64,000 nt of DNA from Sphingobacterium olei (GTDB lineage: Bacteria; Bacteroidota; Bacteroidia; Sphingobacteriales; Sphingobacteriaceae), in the NCBI RefSeq assembly GCF_005048855.1, contig NZ_SUME01000001.1, positions 744,001 through 808,000 on the forward strand, read 5' to 3'. Every line of letters begins with the position of its first letter. Positions within the stretch are counted from its first letter, which is position 1. The position numbers and the translations under genes are program-made. The notes beneath the pieces are model-generated. The model did no database searches. It was not told where the DNA came from and saw only the letters and a list, made by a program, of their open reading frames with translations. This document shows positions 43,244-52,161 of the stretch, one piece after another.

Positions 43244-43522
43244 CTAGATATGTCCCCGACGTTTACGGTCGTTGTACAGCGGCTCGATGTCCTCTTTTCG
43301 ATAGGTATCAATGTTGCCTATACGGTGCGGCATCAGTTTTCCCTGATTGACATAGCGCTTATAAGTACGGTCGCTAATGCGTAGATACTTGATCACATCG
43401 TCGCGTAGTAAAATCCCCTGGTCTTTTTTGTCTGCCATCAGGTCTGTATTACTGCTGATGTTTTCCATCAGTTCGTGCATGCGCTTGAGTGTCAAGTATA
43501 AGCGGTGTAGGTAATCATCCAT
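43244..43522 (-). CDS. excisionase/MerR-like HTH DNA-binding protein
   Basis: 92 aa. After a helical N-terminus, residues ~38-82 match the helix_turn_helix_17 (excisionase) pattern: LLRDDVIKYLRISDRTYKRYVNQGKLMPHRIGNIDTYRKEDIEPLY. Common beside integrated or domesticated elements. No integrase in the window. Confidence 0.75.
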   Translation of the reverse strand: MDDYLHRLYLTLKRMHELMENISSNTDLMADKKDQGILLRDDVIKYLRISDRTYKRYVNQGKLMPHRIGNIDTYRKEDIEPLYNDRKRRGHI

Positions 43523-43543
43523 ACGTTTTCTCTTTTCTGATAG

Positions 43544-44302
43544 TTACACTAATGAATTATGAATAACCCATAAACCAAAGTCCTTTTGTTTGTAGGTGGC
43601 ACCATAGGGTATGCTTTCTTTAATATGATGAAGCGCGATGCTATCGCCAACAACTTTGCGGACATAATCGACATTGACTATGAAGGATTTGTGGCATCGC
43701 TTGAAGGTCTCAACCGGTAAACTCGCTTCAATTTGGCCGAGACCCAGCCTTATGATTTTTTTAGTATCGTTGTCCAGCCAGATCCAGGTTTCCATGGCAT
43801 CTGCTTGTAGGTAAACGATTTCGCTGAAATCGATGCGCTGTTGGACCAGGCTTCCCGCTTCGCGTACGAAAAACAGTTCGTCTATCTGTGGCGGACGAAC
43901 GTATGAGGTATCCCAGCTTTCGAGCACCTTATTAATACTGTCCATAAAGGTACTGTAGCTATACGGCTTTACGAGGTAGTCCGTAAAACGGAGCCGGTAG
44001 GTTTCTGCTGCATATTCGCGATGGGCCGAGGATGCTATAACACGGAGTGGCCGACGCCCCGGCGATGGCAGAGTAAGGTGTTTGATCTGCTCGAAAATAT
44101 CCAGACCCGACAGGCCCGGCATCTCCATGTCGATGAGGAGGATATCAATATTTAATCGGAAAATTTTATGGAGTGCTGCCGTGGGGTCTTTCTCGCTGGA
44201 TACTAGGTGTAAGATCTTGGTTTTACGGACAAACTCGGAGACGCTTTTCAAGGCTTCGGGTTCATCATCGACGACCATTACTCGAATTTTTTTTTGTTTC
44301 AT
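43544..44302 (-). CDS. LytTR response regulator
   Basis: 252 aa. Receiver domain ~5-125 with phospho-acceptor Asp in ILLIDMEMPGLSG and the K of DYLVKPYS. LytTR DNA-binding domain ~145-245 (IDFSEIVYLQADAMETWIWL, RCHKSFIVNVDYVRKV). Partner kinase 30 nt upstream. Confidence 0.9.
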   Translation of the reverse strand: MKQKKIRVMVVDDEPEALKSVSEFVRKTKILHLVSSEKDPTAALHKIFRLNIDILLIDMEMPGLSGLDIFEQIKHLTLPSPGRRPLRVIASSAHREYAAETYRLRFTDYLVKPYSYSTFMDSINKVLESWDTSYVRPPQIDELFFVREAGSLVQQRIDFSEIVYLQADAMETWIWLDNDTKKIIRLGLGQIEASLPVETFKRCHKSFIVNVDYVRKVVGDSIALHHIKESIPYGATYKQKDFGLWVIHNSLV

Positions 44303-44331
44303 GTGTCTATGTTTAAAATTGATTAATTGCG

Positions 44332-45402
44332 TTAATAGTGGATTTCTAAATGGAGATCGAATAGATTTTCATCTATATGGTGATGTAGTAAATATTGACC
44401 GGGATGCAGGGCGTCCAGATTGTCTCTCAGGCGCTGTAGTCCTGTACCGTCGTGTCCGGTATGCCAGTTTGCTGTTGCAGCACGCGTATTGCGGATGTGC
44501 AGAACAAATTTTTCATCTGTCACCCTGATCTGCATGTCAGCAAGACAATGGGGTGATGACCAGTCGGCGTGCTTGACGATATCATGTGCAAGCGAGAGCA
44601 ATAGGAAGCGGGGAATCTTCCGTCCGGCGACCTTCCCTTCGACCGTAATGCCTAATCTTCCCCGAATCTTGTTGTCATAGAGGGCTGCCAGACTGCTAAC
44701 CATGTCGATTTCGCGTTGCAGGCTCATATAGGCGGATTGCTCATAGTTAGAAAAACCCACCAGAAGGTAGTGTACAATGACTTCCATGTGGGGCAACGCA
44801 CTTGCTTTGCCCGGATCAGCCCAGTCATAGAGCTCCTGCAAAAGATTACCGAGACCGTGTGACGAGCCTGATCGGATATGCTGCTGTAGCTCGTTTTTGT
44901 GCAGGCTGCGCTGCGTCGCACTGATTTCATCTTTGAGCGACGCAAGGCGCCGTTTGGCGCGCCACTTGAGATACTGTAAATAGGAGTGCCGCTCGATCAA
45001 AACGCTAAAGATGGCATACATACTGTACCGGACAAAGAAGGGTATGGTACCCAGTAGCAGGTCGTCTAATCGGATGGGCAGATGCGACTTATAGATTACA
45101 TGTGTCGAGCTACGCGGTAGTAGGTAGAGCAGCATCAGTACGGCCATATAAAGTATACCATAAAGCAGTAGCATTTGTACGATAAAAGTTCTCGTGCTGA
45201 TTTTCTTTTCTATGATGCGCCAAAATAGGTGCCGCACGGCAAAATATAAACTGCTATACACAAGTGCGATGGCACAGGTATTCCACCAATAAAGATCTTT
45301 ATTGTAAGGTGCGTTGAGTTTGTGCCACATAAGTGTGTAACCAACAAGTATAATTATATGGACAAAAAGAGACCGCGGTCTTTCATAGCTTTGTTTAATC
45401 AT
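44332..45402 (-). CDS. LytS-like sensor histidine kinase
   Basis: 356 aa. Four or five transmembrane helices in residues 10-165, then a coiled linker and a His_kinase-type region. The usual QxxPHFLFNxLN box reads ELQQHIRSGSSHGLGNLLQEL, so the phospho-His position is altered. An ATPase-like end follows (LLSLAHDIVKHADW, HIRNTRAA, GTGLQRLRDNLDALHPGQY); the N box lacks the normal ENxxKHG form. Might be a weak kinase or phosphatase-biased. Confidence 0.8.
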   Translation of the reverse strand: MIKQSYERPRSLFVHIIILVGYTLMWHKLNAPYNKDLYWWNTCAIALVYSSLYFAVRHLFWRIIEKKISTRTFIVQMLLLYGILYMAVLMLLYLLPRSSTHVIYKSHLPIRLDDLLLGTIPFFVRYSMYAIFSVLIERHSYLQYLKWRAKRRLASLKDEISATQRSLHKNELQQHIRSGSSHGLGNLLQELYDWADPGKASALPHMEVIVHYLLVGFSNYEQSAYMSLQREIDMVSSLAALYDNKIRGRLGITVEGKVAGRKIPRFLLLSLAHDIVKHADWSSPHCLADMQIRVTDEKFVLHIRNTRAATANWHTGHDGTGLQRLRDNLDALHPGQYLLHHHIDENLFDLHLEIHY

Positions 45403-45489
45403 CGTACTGTATTTGGGTAGATAGAGGGACTAGTTTGTCCGTTGCCAAACCGAAATTACCAAACTTATTTAACTATTAAAATAGTTTAC

Positions 45490-46446
45490 CTATTGATAAA
45501 TATTTACTAATTTGTCAATAAATACCTTAATATGTTGAAAATATGGCAGATCCACCTCCATAAATTGACCCGAGATTCGACTCATCACATAATGTCTTTT
45601 TGTTGTAGGGTAGGGTAATAGGTCAGCATCTGCTGTGGGGTAGGACTGGCCGATCCCAGAGCGGATAATATCGTGGTGGGCAAACAGCCAGCCTTTCCAA
45701 TTTGCTGTCGCGCTAGGCAATTGTTTTACGAAGTCACCGCAGATGGATTGTAAGCTTTGGTTTACAAAATCGGTGCGGATCATCCCGGTGGGATAGTAAG
45801 CACGCCCGCCAAAACAGGTCAATGCATCCCAAGGTGTATATACCAGGTATAGCGGAACTAGTGGTACGCCGTATTGATGGGCCAAGTGAGGCAGCACCGT
45901 TCGAATCTGCCAGACGTGTTTGCCAAAGGAAATAGAAAGTCGGTTTCTGCTGTCTACAGTCGATCCCATATTGCCGTCGATAAAAGCAAGTAGCTGCCGA
46001 CCTGTAAGTAATGCACGATGTATGGACCAAATGGCCCTGGGCTGCTGTACGTCGATCATATCGATATGTGGGAGATTTAGGTGCCGATCATCGTATGCAC
46101 TTTTATAATCGTTATAGGCCTGCGCACTCATCAGAACCGTAAGGGGCGTACCATTGCAATAATGTAGCAGATGTACCAAGAGCGGATAAGGACCGGTGTG
46201 AAACGCTATCCAGATACAGCAGCGGTTTTGATAGTTGGACGTGATGGCTTGTATCCGCGAGAGCAGTACAGCGTCGATCTCGCCTGGCTTGAAGGGCGTA
46301 GGCTGTTGCAACGCCATAGTTTGTGAATAATAAGTGGCACTCTCTTCGAGGGTGATGTCGGGAAAGAGTAGGGTAAGGTTGTGGCAATAATGGGCAAATT
46401 GACGATAAGACCGTGCATTACCCGCGATAGATAATAGGTTTTTCAT
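45490..46446 (-). CDS. acyltransferase-like protein
   Basis: 318 aa from ATG 46446 (the open frame to 46536 runs through a hairpin). Resembles lipid A/LpxL-type acyltransferases in layout: CCIWIAFHTGPYPLLVHLLHY near residue 105, AFIDGNMGSTVDSRNRLSISFGKHVW in the middle and VPLVPLYLVYTP. The HxxxxD/E catalytic box is not in its usual form (HTGPYPLL), so activity is uncertain. Downstream of a 43-aa peptide gene; upstream of the LytTR kinase/regulator pair. Confidence 0.45.
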   Translation of the reverse strand: MKNLLSIAGNARSYRQFAHYCHNLTLLFPDITLEESATYYSQTMALQQPTPFKPGEIDAVLLSRIQAITSNYQNRCCIWIAFHTGPYPLLVHLLHYCNGTPLTVLMSAQAYNDYKSAYDDRHLNLPHIDMIDVQQPRAIWSIHRALLTGRQLLAFIDGNMGSTVDSRNRLSISFGKHVWQIRTVLPHLAHQYGVPLVPLYLVYTPWDALTCFGGRAYYPTGMIRTDFVNQSLQSICGDFVKQLPSATANWKGWLFAHHDIIRSGIGQSYPTADADLLPYPTTKRHYVMSRISGQFMEVDLPYFQHIKVFIDKLVNIYQ

Positions 46447-46475
46447 GTACGTTAAATGTTTAGGTTTATAAATAG

Positions 46476-46525
46476 ACAAGTGAAGATCGCTTGACGCGGT
46501 TGATCCACGTCGGATCTTCACTTGT
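46476..46525 (-). promoter_or_regulatory. 13-bp inverted repeat between peptide and acyltransferase genes
   Basis: Arms ACAAGTGAAGATC (46476-46488) and GATCTTCACTTGT (46513-46525). It lies 20 nt after the peptide stop and 30 nt before the acyltransferase ATG, with no strong T run, so it fits an attenuator or mRNA-stability hairpin. Confidence 0.6.
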
Positions 46526-46545
46526 GGATTAATCAAATGTCGGCG

Positions 46546-46677
46546 CTATAGCCACACGAGATCGTTTTTTTTCTCCCGGTCCAGTAAATCTTCGTATAGA
46601 AGAATTTCACCCAACGCGATTGTCGGAGTTGCACGGAGCGTCATTTGCTCTACGATCATGGATTCGTCTCTTTTCAT
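46546..46677 (-). CDS. 43-aa peptide, possible precursor
   Basis: It reads MKRDESMIVEQMTLRATPTI then ALGEILLYEDLLDREKKNDL and VWL. No signal peptide, no Cys. It is the first gene before the acyltransferase-like gene and the LytTR pair, flanked by two hairpins. Length and position recall peptide precursors of modification or signalling loci. No family recognised. Confidence 0.5.
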   Translation of the reverse strand: MKRDESMIVEQMTLRATPTIALGEILLYEDLLDREKKNDLVWL

Positions 46678-46704
46678 TTTAATTTTTTTTAAATGTTAAA
46701 AGTG

Positions 46705-46732
46705 TCATCGGAGGAGCGCCCTGCTCCGATGA
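46705..46732 (-). promoter_or_regulatory. hairpin upstream of the peptide gene
   Basis: Arms TCATCGGAG and CTCCGATGA with a 10-nt GC-rich loop, ending 27 nt before the peptide ATG on the minus strand. Possible 5'-leader structure. Confidence 0.45.
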
Positions 46733-46962
46733 TTAATTGAGCGTGATCACAAAAGCGAAGGTGCAGTACTTTGTCAAAAATGAGTGTAACTATTTACCAA
46801 TGGTTGAGCGAGCGGCATCAGCACATCTTGAATGTACTTCAAAAATTTAATCTATCTATGGAGGGTGTTCATCTAGTTCATAAACCTCTTTATAAATAAA
46901 ATGATTTATTTACTACTTTTTTAAATAGTTATGCAGGCATCTATAACCAAATATGAAGAACG

Positions 46963-47493
46963 ATGAAAATAGATTTTCTAAAGCTAAGAAGCATGCTCGC
47001 GGGCTATTCGCCAGATAAAATGGAAGAAGAGTGGGAGGTGCTTAAGAAACATTTATCGTTGATCTGCTGTCAGGCAAATGATCGGCTTCCAGTTAGCCCC
47101 GGCGATATCTATTTTCTCGCAGAAGGCGTGATCCTCAAATATAAAGATGAAAAGGTATGTCGAATTATTAAATCACAACAGCTTGTCTTCGTGCCTTTAC
47201 ACCCGCACAATAAGCGTTTCTATGCTTTGAAAGACTGTCGATTGCTTGTATTGGGAAGATCTAGTCTGTACGATATAGTGGTGGCATACCCTAGGGTATT
47301 ATATATCTATGATGGTCTATTGGATCTATGGCATGAGCAAAGCCAGGATCGGACGGATCTACTGGAAATGACTAAGGTGCTGCGGGTGGAATATTTTAAA
47401 TCAATGCATGGCGATGTAATCAACTACATGTCACGGCGGGATATTGCCCGTTATATCGGTTTGAGTGAAGAATATTTACGTAGGTTGTTTTAG
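46963..47493 (+). CDS. Crp/Fnr-like regulator, short
   Basis: 176 aa. The N-terminal ~130 residues have a cNMP-binding-like barrel pattern (GDIYFLAEGVILKYKDEKVCRIIKSQQLVFVP). The C-terminal HTH is cut short (MSRRDIARYIGLSEEYLRRLF ends the protein), lacking the wing. Divergent from the peptide/acyltransferase locus, so a plausible regulator of it. Confidence 0.6.
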   Translation: MKIDFLKLRSMLAGYSPDKMEEEWEVLKKHLSLICCQANDRLPVSPGDIYFLAEGVILKYKDEKVCRIIKSQQLVFVPLHPHNKRFYALKDCRLLVLGRSSLYDIVVAYPRVLYIYDGLLDLWHEQSQDRTDLLEMTKVLRVEYFKSMHGDVINYMSRRDIARYIGLSEEYLRRLF

Positions 47494-47512
47494 TAAAGCT
47501 ATTAACTAGCCT

Positions 47513-47764
47513 TTAACTTAAATTTCGATGATGCAATTCATCTTCTATTGCTTTGCCGACTTTATTATGCCTATTGACCAATATCCCTGCAAACACCAAC
47601 GGACAAAAGGAAAAAAAGGTTACCCCATTTTTCCATATGCTATACAGGGATATACCTATTAATAAGCCAATAAATCCTGCACTTACTATTTTGTTGGATT
47701 TTGTTTTCTGAAGCTTGTCTAACAGCTCTTGGTCGCTTAGCGCTTTAATTTCATTCTCTTTCAT
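47513..47764 (-). CDS. small membrane protein
   Basis: 83 aa: charged N-terminal helix (LSDQELLDKLQKTKSNKI), two membrane helices (AGFIGLLIGISLYSIW, FFSFCPLVFAGILV) and a short tail. Family not recognised. Confidence 0.6.
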   Translation of the reverse strand: MKENEIKALSDQELLDKLQKTKSNKIVSAGFIGLLIGISLYSIWKNGVTFFSFCPLVFAGILVNRHNKVGKAIEDELHHRNLS

Positions 47765-47887
47765 AATTCATCTTAAGGTAGATCAACTTTTGCATGAAGG
47801 TAAATATTTATTTGATAAGTTGCTGCAAAAATTCTTATTTCAAAATAGTTCACCAAGGTTAATAAAGGGCCTAGGTAGAGCATAAGT

Positions 47888-47932
47888 AAAAGCCTGGAGC
47901 CTTTTGTGATAAGGGCTCTAGCTTTTTTATCT
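47888..47932. terminator. hairpin terminator
   Basis: Imperfect long hairpin AAAGCCTGGAGCC / GGGCTCTAGCTTT followed by TTTTATCTTTT, 25 bp before the stop of the HEAT-repeat gene. Confidence 0.5.
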
Positions 47933-47956
47933 TTTACTGATGTACAGTTTTGCTTT

Positions 47957-48589
47957 TTATTTCGTTTTGGTAAGCTTATAAGTAAATGTTGTTTTCTTAT
48001 CAGTCAAGTCCCAGGTTGAGGTTTCAGCTAATACTTTCTCGGGATGATGTTTACTGATATCCCGAAGTGCATTGCCAACGGATTTACGTAAGTATTCACT
48101 ATCATCAGATTTGTGTAAACTGATGAGCTGTATGGCTAAGGTAGGATTATCTTTAAAATAAGGACGACTTGTCCAGATACGTAATCCTTCAATAACAGCT
48201 CTTCTTATATTTGCGTTTTTGTCTGACAGCCACTTTTGTATGGTTGGTAAACTTTTTTCATAGCCAATGATCTGGCAGTAATGATCAAATGCTTTTGCCA
48301 GCATTTCCTGCACTCTCCAATTGGTGTCATGTGCAATCCGTGTTTCCAGCATTTCAAGTGCGCGAGGATCGTCTGCAGAAAGCTGCCCGAACAAATAGGT
48401 CGCCAACATCCTTACCTGATAATATTCATCGGTTGAGAAGCTTACAGCTAGGTCAAAAGGATTGTACGATTTATCTTTTAGGATAAGACCACCAGCTTCG
48501 ACAATGTGCTTAAAGCCGTGTTCAATTTTCTTTATACCTTCCAATAGTTGATCCATATTACCCAGTTTATTGACCCTCACCGCATTCAT
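47957..48589 (-). CDS. HEAT-repeat protein (DNA alkylation repair-like)
   Basis: 210 aa, all-helical HEAT repeats (DEYYQVRMLATYLFGQL, DTNWRVQEMLAKAFDHYC, NANIRRAVIEGLRIWTSRPYF, EYLRKSVGNALRDISKHHPEKVL). The WRVQE...R and SVGNALRDISKxHP blocks are those of AlkD-like proteins; Trp/Arg active residues not verified. First Met at 48589; Met12 (48556) possible. Confidence 0.7.
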   Translation of the reverse strand: MNAVRVNKLGNMDQLLEGIKKIEHGFKHIVEAGGLILKDKSYNPFDLAVSFSTDEYYQVRMLATYLFGQLSADDPRALEMLETRIAHDTNWRVQEMLAKAFDHYCQIIGYEKSLPTIQKWLSDKNANIRRAVIEGLRIWTSRPYFKDNPTLAIQLISLHKSDDSEYLRKSVGNALRDISKHHPEKVLAETSTWDLTDKKTTFTYKLTKTK

Positions 48590-48798
48590 TCTTGATGTGG
48601 AAAAAGTATAGTAAACTTAGTGAAAAGTTATTTGAAAAGTGTTATATTAGTATAAACAAAAATATGACCAGCGTTGCCCGTGGCTCAACCGCCTACAGTT
48701 AGTAAACTTAACGCAATCTATTGGATATAGAAACATCGCCCATGTTTGGGCTGAGTTAAGAGGAAATTATTTAAAACAGTTAATCAAAATAAACGGAT

Positions 48799-49149
48799 AT
48801 GAATACCAATTTTGTCCACGAGTGGCTCGATGCATGGAACAGCCATGATTTAGACAAGATAATGGAACATTACAGCGAAAGCATAGATTTTGTTTCGCCC
48901 ATTATTCAGCAAATGGGAATAAACGCAGAAGGCAAAATTTCTATTAAAAGTGATTTAAGGGAATACTTTTCAAAAGCCCTGCGAAAATATCCCGACCTGC
49001 ATTTTGAATTCTATCACGAACTCAAAGGAGCACATTCAACGGTACTGTTTTACCGAAGCGTGAATAATTCCTTTTCGGCAGAATATATGGAATTGAATGA
49101 GGAAGGGAAAGTAAGTAAAGTCAGAGCACATTATAAGTTTGGCGAATAA
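48799..49149 (+). CDS. SnoaL-like (NTF2 fold) protein
   Basis: 116 aa: FVHEWLDAWNSHDLDKIMEHYSESIDFVSP, then a beta-rich end, which is the SnoaL-like pattern. Small-molecule binding or cyclase-type fold; function unknown. Confidence 0.75.
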   Translation: MNTNFVHEWLDAWNSHDLDKIMEHYSESIDFVSPIIQQMGINAEGKISIKSDLREYFSKALRKYPDLHFEFYHELKGAHSTVLFYRSVNNSFSAEYMELNEEGKVSKVRAHYKFGE

Positions 49150-49248
49150 AAAATGCTTGCACTTTCAAGCTTTACTATATAAGTTTGGACGTATTATGTT
49201 CTATTCGTGAATACAAAGCATTTTAGTTAAATTTGGAAAAAAACACAG

Positions 49249-49866
49249 ATGAAAAAAAATATATTTTTGCTCTTCTGTCTGGGATTATCATCCTTAGCGA
49301 TTGCCCAGCAAGACGAGCGTAAGCCACTTCCTAAAGAAACACAAATAAAGATTGCCCTGCAGGCAGCTCCTGCCGATTTAAGAGAAGGTGCTAAGGTATA
49401 CGGATACGATGAAACAGGTAAATTTATTGTGCTCCAAGAAGCGTTTAATAACAGTAAAATGGTTTGTTTAGCGCCTGATTTCAAAATGTCTACGTATTAT
49501 GCATATGCTTACCCACAATCCTTGGATCCTTTTATGGAACGTGGTCGCCAATTAATCGCAGAAGGTAAACGAAAAGAGCGGGATGCGATACGTGAGCAAG
49601 AGTTTAAAGACGGGAAATTAGTTATCCCGCAGACACCGACCATTTTATATGGCTATTGGGGAAAGGCTTCTGATGTAATCAAAGAAACTGGGGAAATTAA
49701 AGATGCACAAAGACGATATGTCATTTACATGCCGTTTGCGAAAGCCGAAGATATTGGCTTATCGAGTAAGCATAATAACCTGGGTACACCTTGGTTGATG
49801 GATGAAGGAGGTTATAAGGCACATATTATGATCACTCCACCGATGGAACATAATCATGGAAAATAA
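49249..49866 (+). CDS. hypothetical secreted protein
   Basis: 205 aa with signal peptide (IFLLFCLGLSSLAIAQQ). Mature part with no recognised domain (DLREGAKVYGYDETGKFIVLQEA, TPTILYGYWGKASDVIKETG). Ends in a His-rich tail (MITPPMEHNHGK). Confidence 0.6.
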   Translation: MKKNIFLLFCLGLSSLAIAQQDERKPLPKETQIKIALQAAPADLREGAKVYGYDETGKFIVLQEAFNNSKMVCLAPDFKMSTYYAYAYPQSLDPFMERGRQLIAEGKRKERDAIREQEFKDGKLVIPQTPTILYGYWGKASDVIKETGEIKDAQRRYVIYMPFAKAEDIGLSSKHNNLGTPWLMDEGGYKAHIMITPPMEHNHGK

Positions 49867-49907
49867 ATAGAAAAGGGCATTGCACATTTTGCAATGCCCT
49901 TTTCTAT
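49867..49907. terminator. bidirectional terminator
   Basis: 18-bp perfect arms (left 49867-49884, right 49890-49907) around a CATTT loop, with the core AAAAGGGCATTGCA. T runs on both strands; it lies between convergent genes and touches the stop codon of the minus-strand gene. Confidence 0.85.
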
Positions 49908-52129
49908 TATCCATGCATTTTTGCACGCAATCTATTCTTCGTTTTTAAGGCTTCGTCTTTTACTTCTTTAGGAGCCTTTTCCTGGTTTAAAATCAGGTCG
50001 CATGCTTCTTGAATTTTTGGTCTGTGCACCGAAATGACATACCAGCCCATCACATCTAAGGCTGTTTTTCGCAGCTCGGCAGACTCTTCCTGATCTTGTG
50101 CTATACTGATCAACGTTGGAATCAATGCATGTTGCCGATATAGTCTTAAACTATTCATTTCACTGATACGATCTTTATCTGCCTTTGTTGTATCGGTTAG
50201 CGTAGCTTTACTTTTTTCCAATTTTTCTGCATGATAGGCGATGTCTTTATCTAGCTTGTCGGCTAGTGTACTAGCCTGAACTAATGCGGGATTTTTTCGG
50301 ATCACTTCATCAATATACCGATGGGCTAACGTAGGGTTCAAGAACTGTAAATTCCATCTCGTACGGTAGGCGATACGCTCGGAATGCGGGTCGGATGCGT
50401 AAAATTCCAACTGGTCTTTCACAAAATCATCTCCACCAAAATCAGCTAGGTCATATATTGCCCGTCGGCGGATAAATTCGTATGAATCTGTTTTTGCGGC
50501 ATGTAGCACATCAAAATAATGGGAATCTTCAAAATTACGCAGTAACTGAAAGGCTTCCATACGGACGGTTTCAAAAGGGGATTCGAAATAGTACTTACGT
50601 AGTAATGGAGAAGCATCTTCTTGTGGTAAGATACGGCTTAGATATACGAGTGAGAGCGCTTGCAGATCGGCATCATTTTTTGTCAGCAACGTTTGCCAGT
50701 ATTTTTTATCGTTTGTTTTGCTGACTAAAGCCTCGTTAAGCGAATTACCGGTTGAAGCGGTAAAAGAAAATGTAGGATCGCCCAGAAGATGGGTCTCTAG
50801 GTAAGCAATATGCTTAAGCCAATGGCCTACGCGTACACCATGCTGTAATGTACCCATGAGCTCGGCGGGCCATAGATCCTGTAATACACCTATAGAGTTT
50901 GCTAAGGCTGTAATATTTTCATTTTTAGAGAACGGATAGTACCCCGCCAAATAATTGTCGAGGTGAAATGATCCGGTTAAGCAGGAGTTTAAATAGACAA
51001 GACGTGCCTGTACACCTGCATCACGGATATCATGTATCTGCATATCCATGTGCTCATTGTAAATAGAGTCTTCAGCAATGGACGAGGGATCAAAGGCATC
51101 CGTAAACCATTTTTCATTTACCCCCAAAGATGTTTTAAATCCTTCTTTGACTTGTGCAGTATCCCTGCCATCTTCTTTCGCATTCCGCATTTTCGAACGG
51201 AGATAACGCGCAACATTGGCCATAGATGGCTGTGGAGCGGAGGCCTCGGGGTATCCGTTTAACAATTGCAGCGTGGCGGTGCCATGACCGGTCATATAGG
51301 CAAAGTCTAATCCGGGGCGCTTTAGTTCGCTTAATAGGTTGAATTTAATAAACTCGGCATTTCTGTAATTCAAAAATTTGATTGAATTTCCGGGTTTAAA
51401 AAGATCTGGGAACTGGGATTTCAACGCTAGGGCTTCTCCTGATACGGCATTGATGGAATTTGAATTGTATCCGTGACCAGTGGAAACAATCATATCGCTC
51501 AAGCGGTTATCCTCTTTACGGAGCCTAACTACCTTTTGTAGATATTCCTTTATCTTGGGTTTGGGATCTTCGCCCGCTTCTATCGGTGGCTTGATCCGCG
51601 CAGAATAAATGTCCATCTCGATAAATTGTGTAGACGCTGGTTTCAGGCTATAATAAAAGTAGTGCTCGCGGCCTTTGGTGGTATCCTGACGTAAGAAATC
51701 GAACTGTAGATCAAAATCATCATAATACCTATCTGAGGGAACAGACGATTTATCCCAACGAATTTTTTGGTTCATCTTGAAAGCCGAAGTAAGATATTGC
51801 GCATCTCGTATCATTGGAATCGGAATGGCGCCCACCAATACGACACCCTCCAAAGGTGAAGATTTTTGCTGATGGAGCTTTAGGAGCTCAGTGCGTATCG
51901 CTTCGGGGTTTTTCCATTCGTCTACCAGAATATAGGTGCCTAGACCGTCTTGCTCGATGGTATTTTTATAGGCGATGACCTCCTCTCGAGCAACCCGGTA
52001 AGTTTCGCTATCGATGACGATAGCAAAGGTCGTACTGGATTTAATCCCAGGTTTTTCGATCTGCTGTCCATGTGCCAGACCGAAGCTGGATAAGGCAAGC
52101 AAGCAGGCAATGATTTTATTTTTTAACAT
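49907..52129 (-). CDS. gingipain-like (C25/caspase-fold) peptidase with HEAT repeats
   Basis: 740 aa from ATG 52129 (MLKNKIIACLLALSSFGLAHGQ signal peptide). Residues ~30-460 match a C25/caspase-like layout: VVLVGAIPIPMIRD, MTGHGTATLQLLNG with catalytic His, LVYLNSCLTGSF with catalytic Cys, then HLLGDPTFSF as in gingipains. Residues ~490-740 hold HEAT-like repeats. Periplasmic or surface. Last gene of the TonB-receptor operon; 32 nt after the DUF6850 gene. Confidence 0.75.
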   Translation of the reverse strand: MLKNKIIACLLALSSFGLAHGQQIEKPGIKSSTTFAIVIDSETYRVAREEVIAYKNTIEQDGLGTYILVDEWKNPEAIRTELLKLHQQKSSPLEGVVLVGAIPIPMIRDAQYLTSAFKMNQKIRWDKSSVPSDRYYDDFDLQFDFLRQDTTKGREHYFYYSLKPASTQFIEMDIYSARIKPPIEAGEDPKPKIKEYLQKVVRLRKEDNRLSDMIVSTGHGYNSNSINAVSGEALALKSQFPDLFKPGNSIKFLNYRNAEFIKFNLLSELKRPGLDFAYMTGHGTATLQLLNGYPEASAPQPSMANVARYLRSKMRNAKEDGRDTAQVKEGFKTSLGVNEKWFTDAFDPSSIAEDSIYNEHMDMQIHDIRDAGVQARLVYLNSCLTGSFHLDNYLAGYYPFSKNENITALANSIGVLQDLWPAELMGTLQHGVRVGHWLKHIAYLETHLLGDPTFSFTASTGNSLNEALVSKTNDKKYWQTLLTKNDADLQALSLVYLSRILPQEDASPLLRKYYFESPFETVRMEAFQLLRNFEDSHYFDVLHAAKTDSYEFIRRRAIYDLADFGGDDFVKDQLEFYASDPHSERIAYRTRWNLQFLNPTLAHRYIDEVIRKNPALVQASTLADKLDKDIAYHAEKLEKSKATLTDTTKADKDRISEMNSLRLYRQHALIPTLISIAQDQEESAELRKTALDVMGWYVISVHRPKIQEACDLILNQEKAPKEVKDEALKTKNRLRAKMHG

Positions 52130-52161
52130 AAAGTATACGTTTTTAGCGATGATGTGCAATA

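Noticed and set aside
42711..43350. ORFs on both strands through the 21-bp repeat
   Set aside because: Open on both strands because the unit length is a multiple of three without stops; no start context or domain.
40725..43522. Complete prophage
   Set aside because: No capsid, tail, terminase or integrase gene in or near the cluster.
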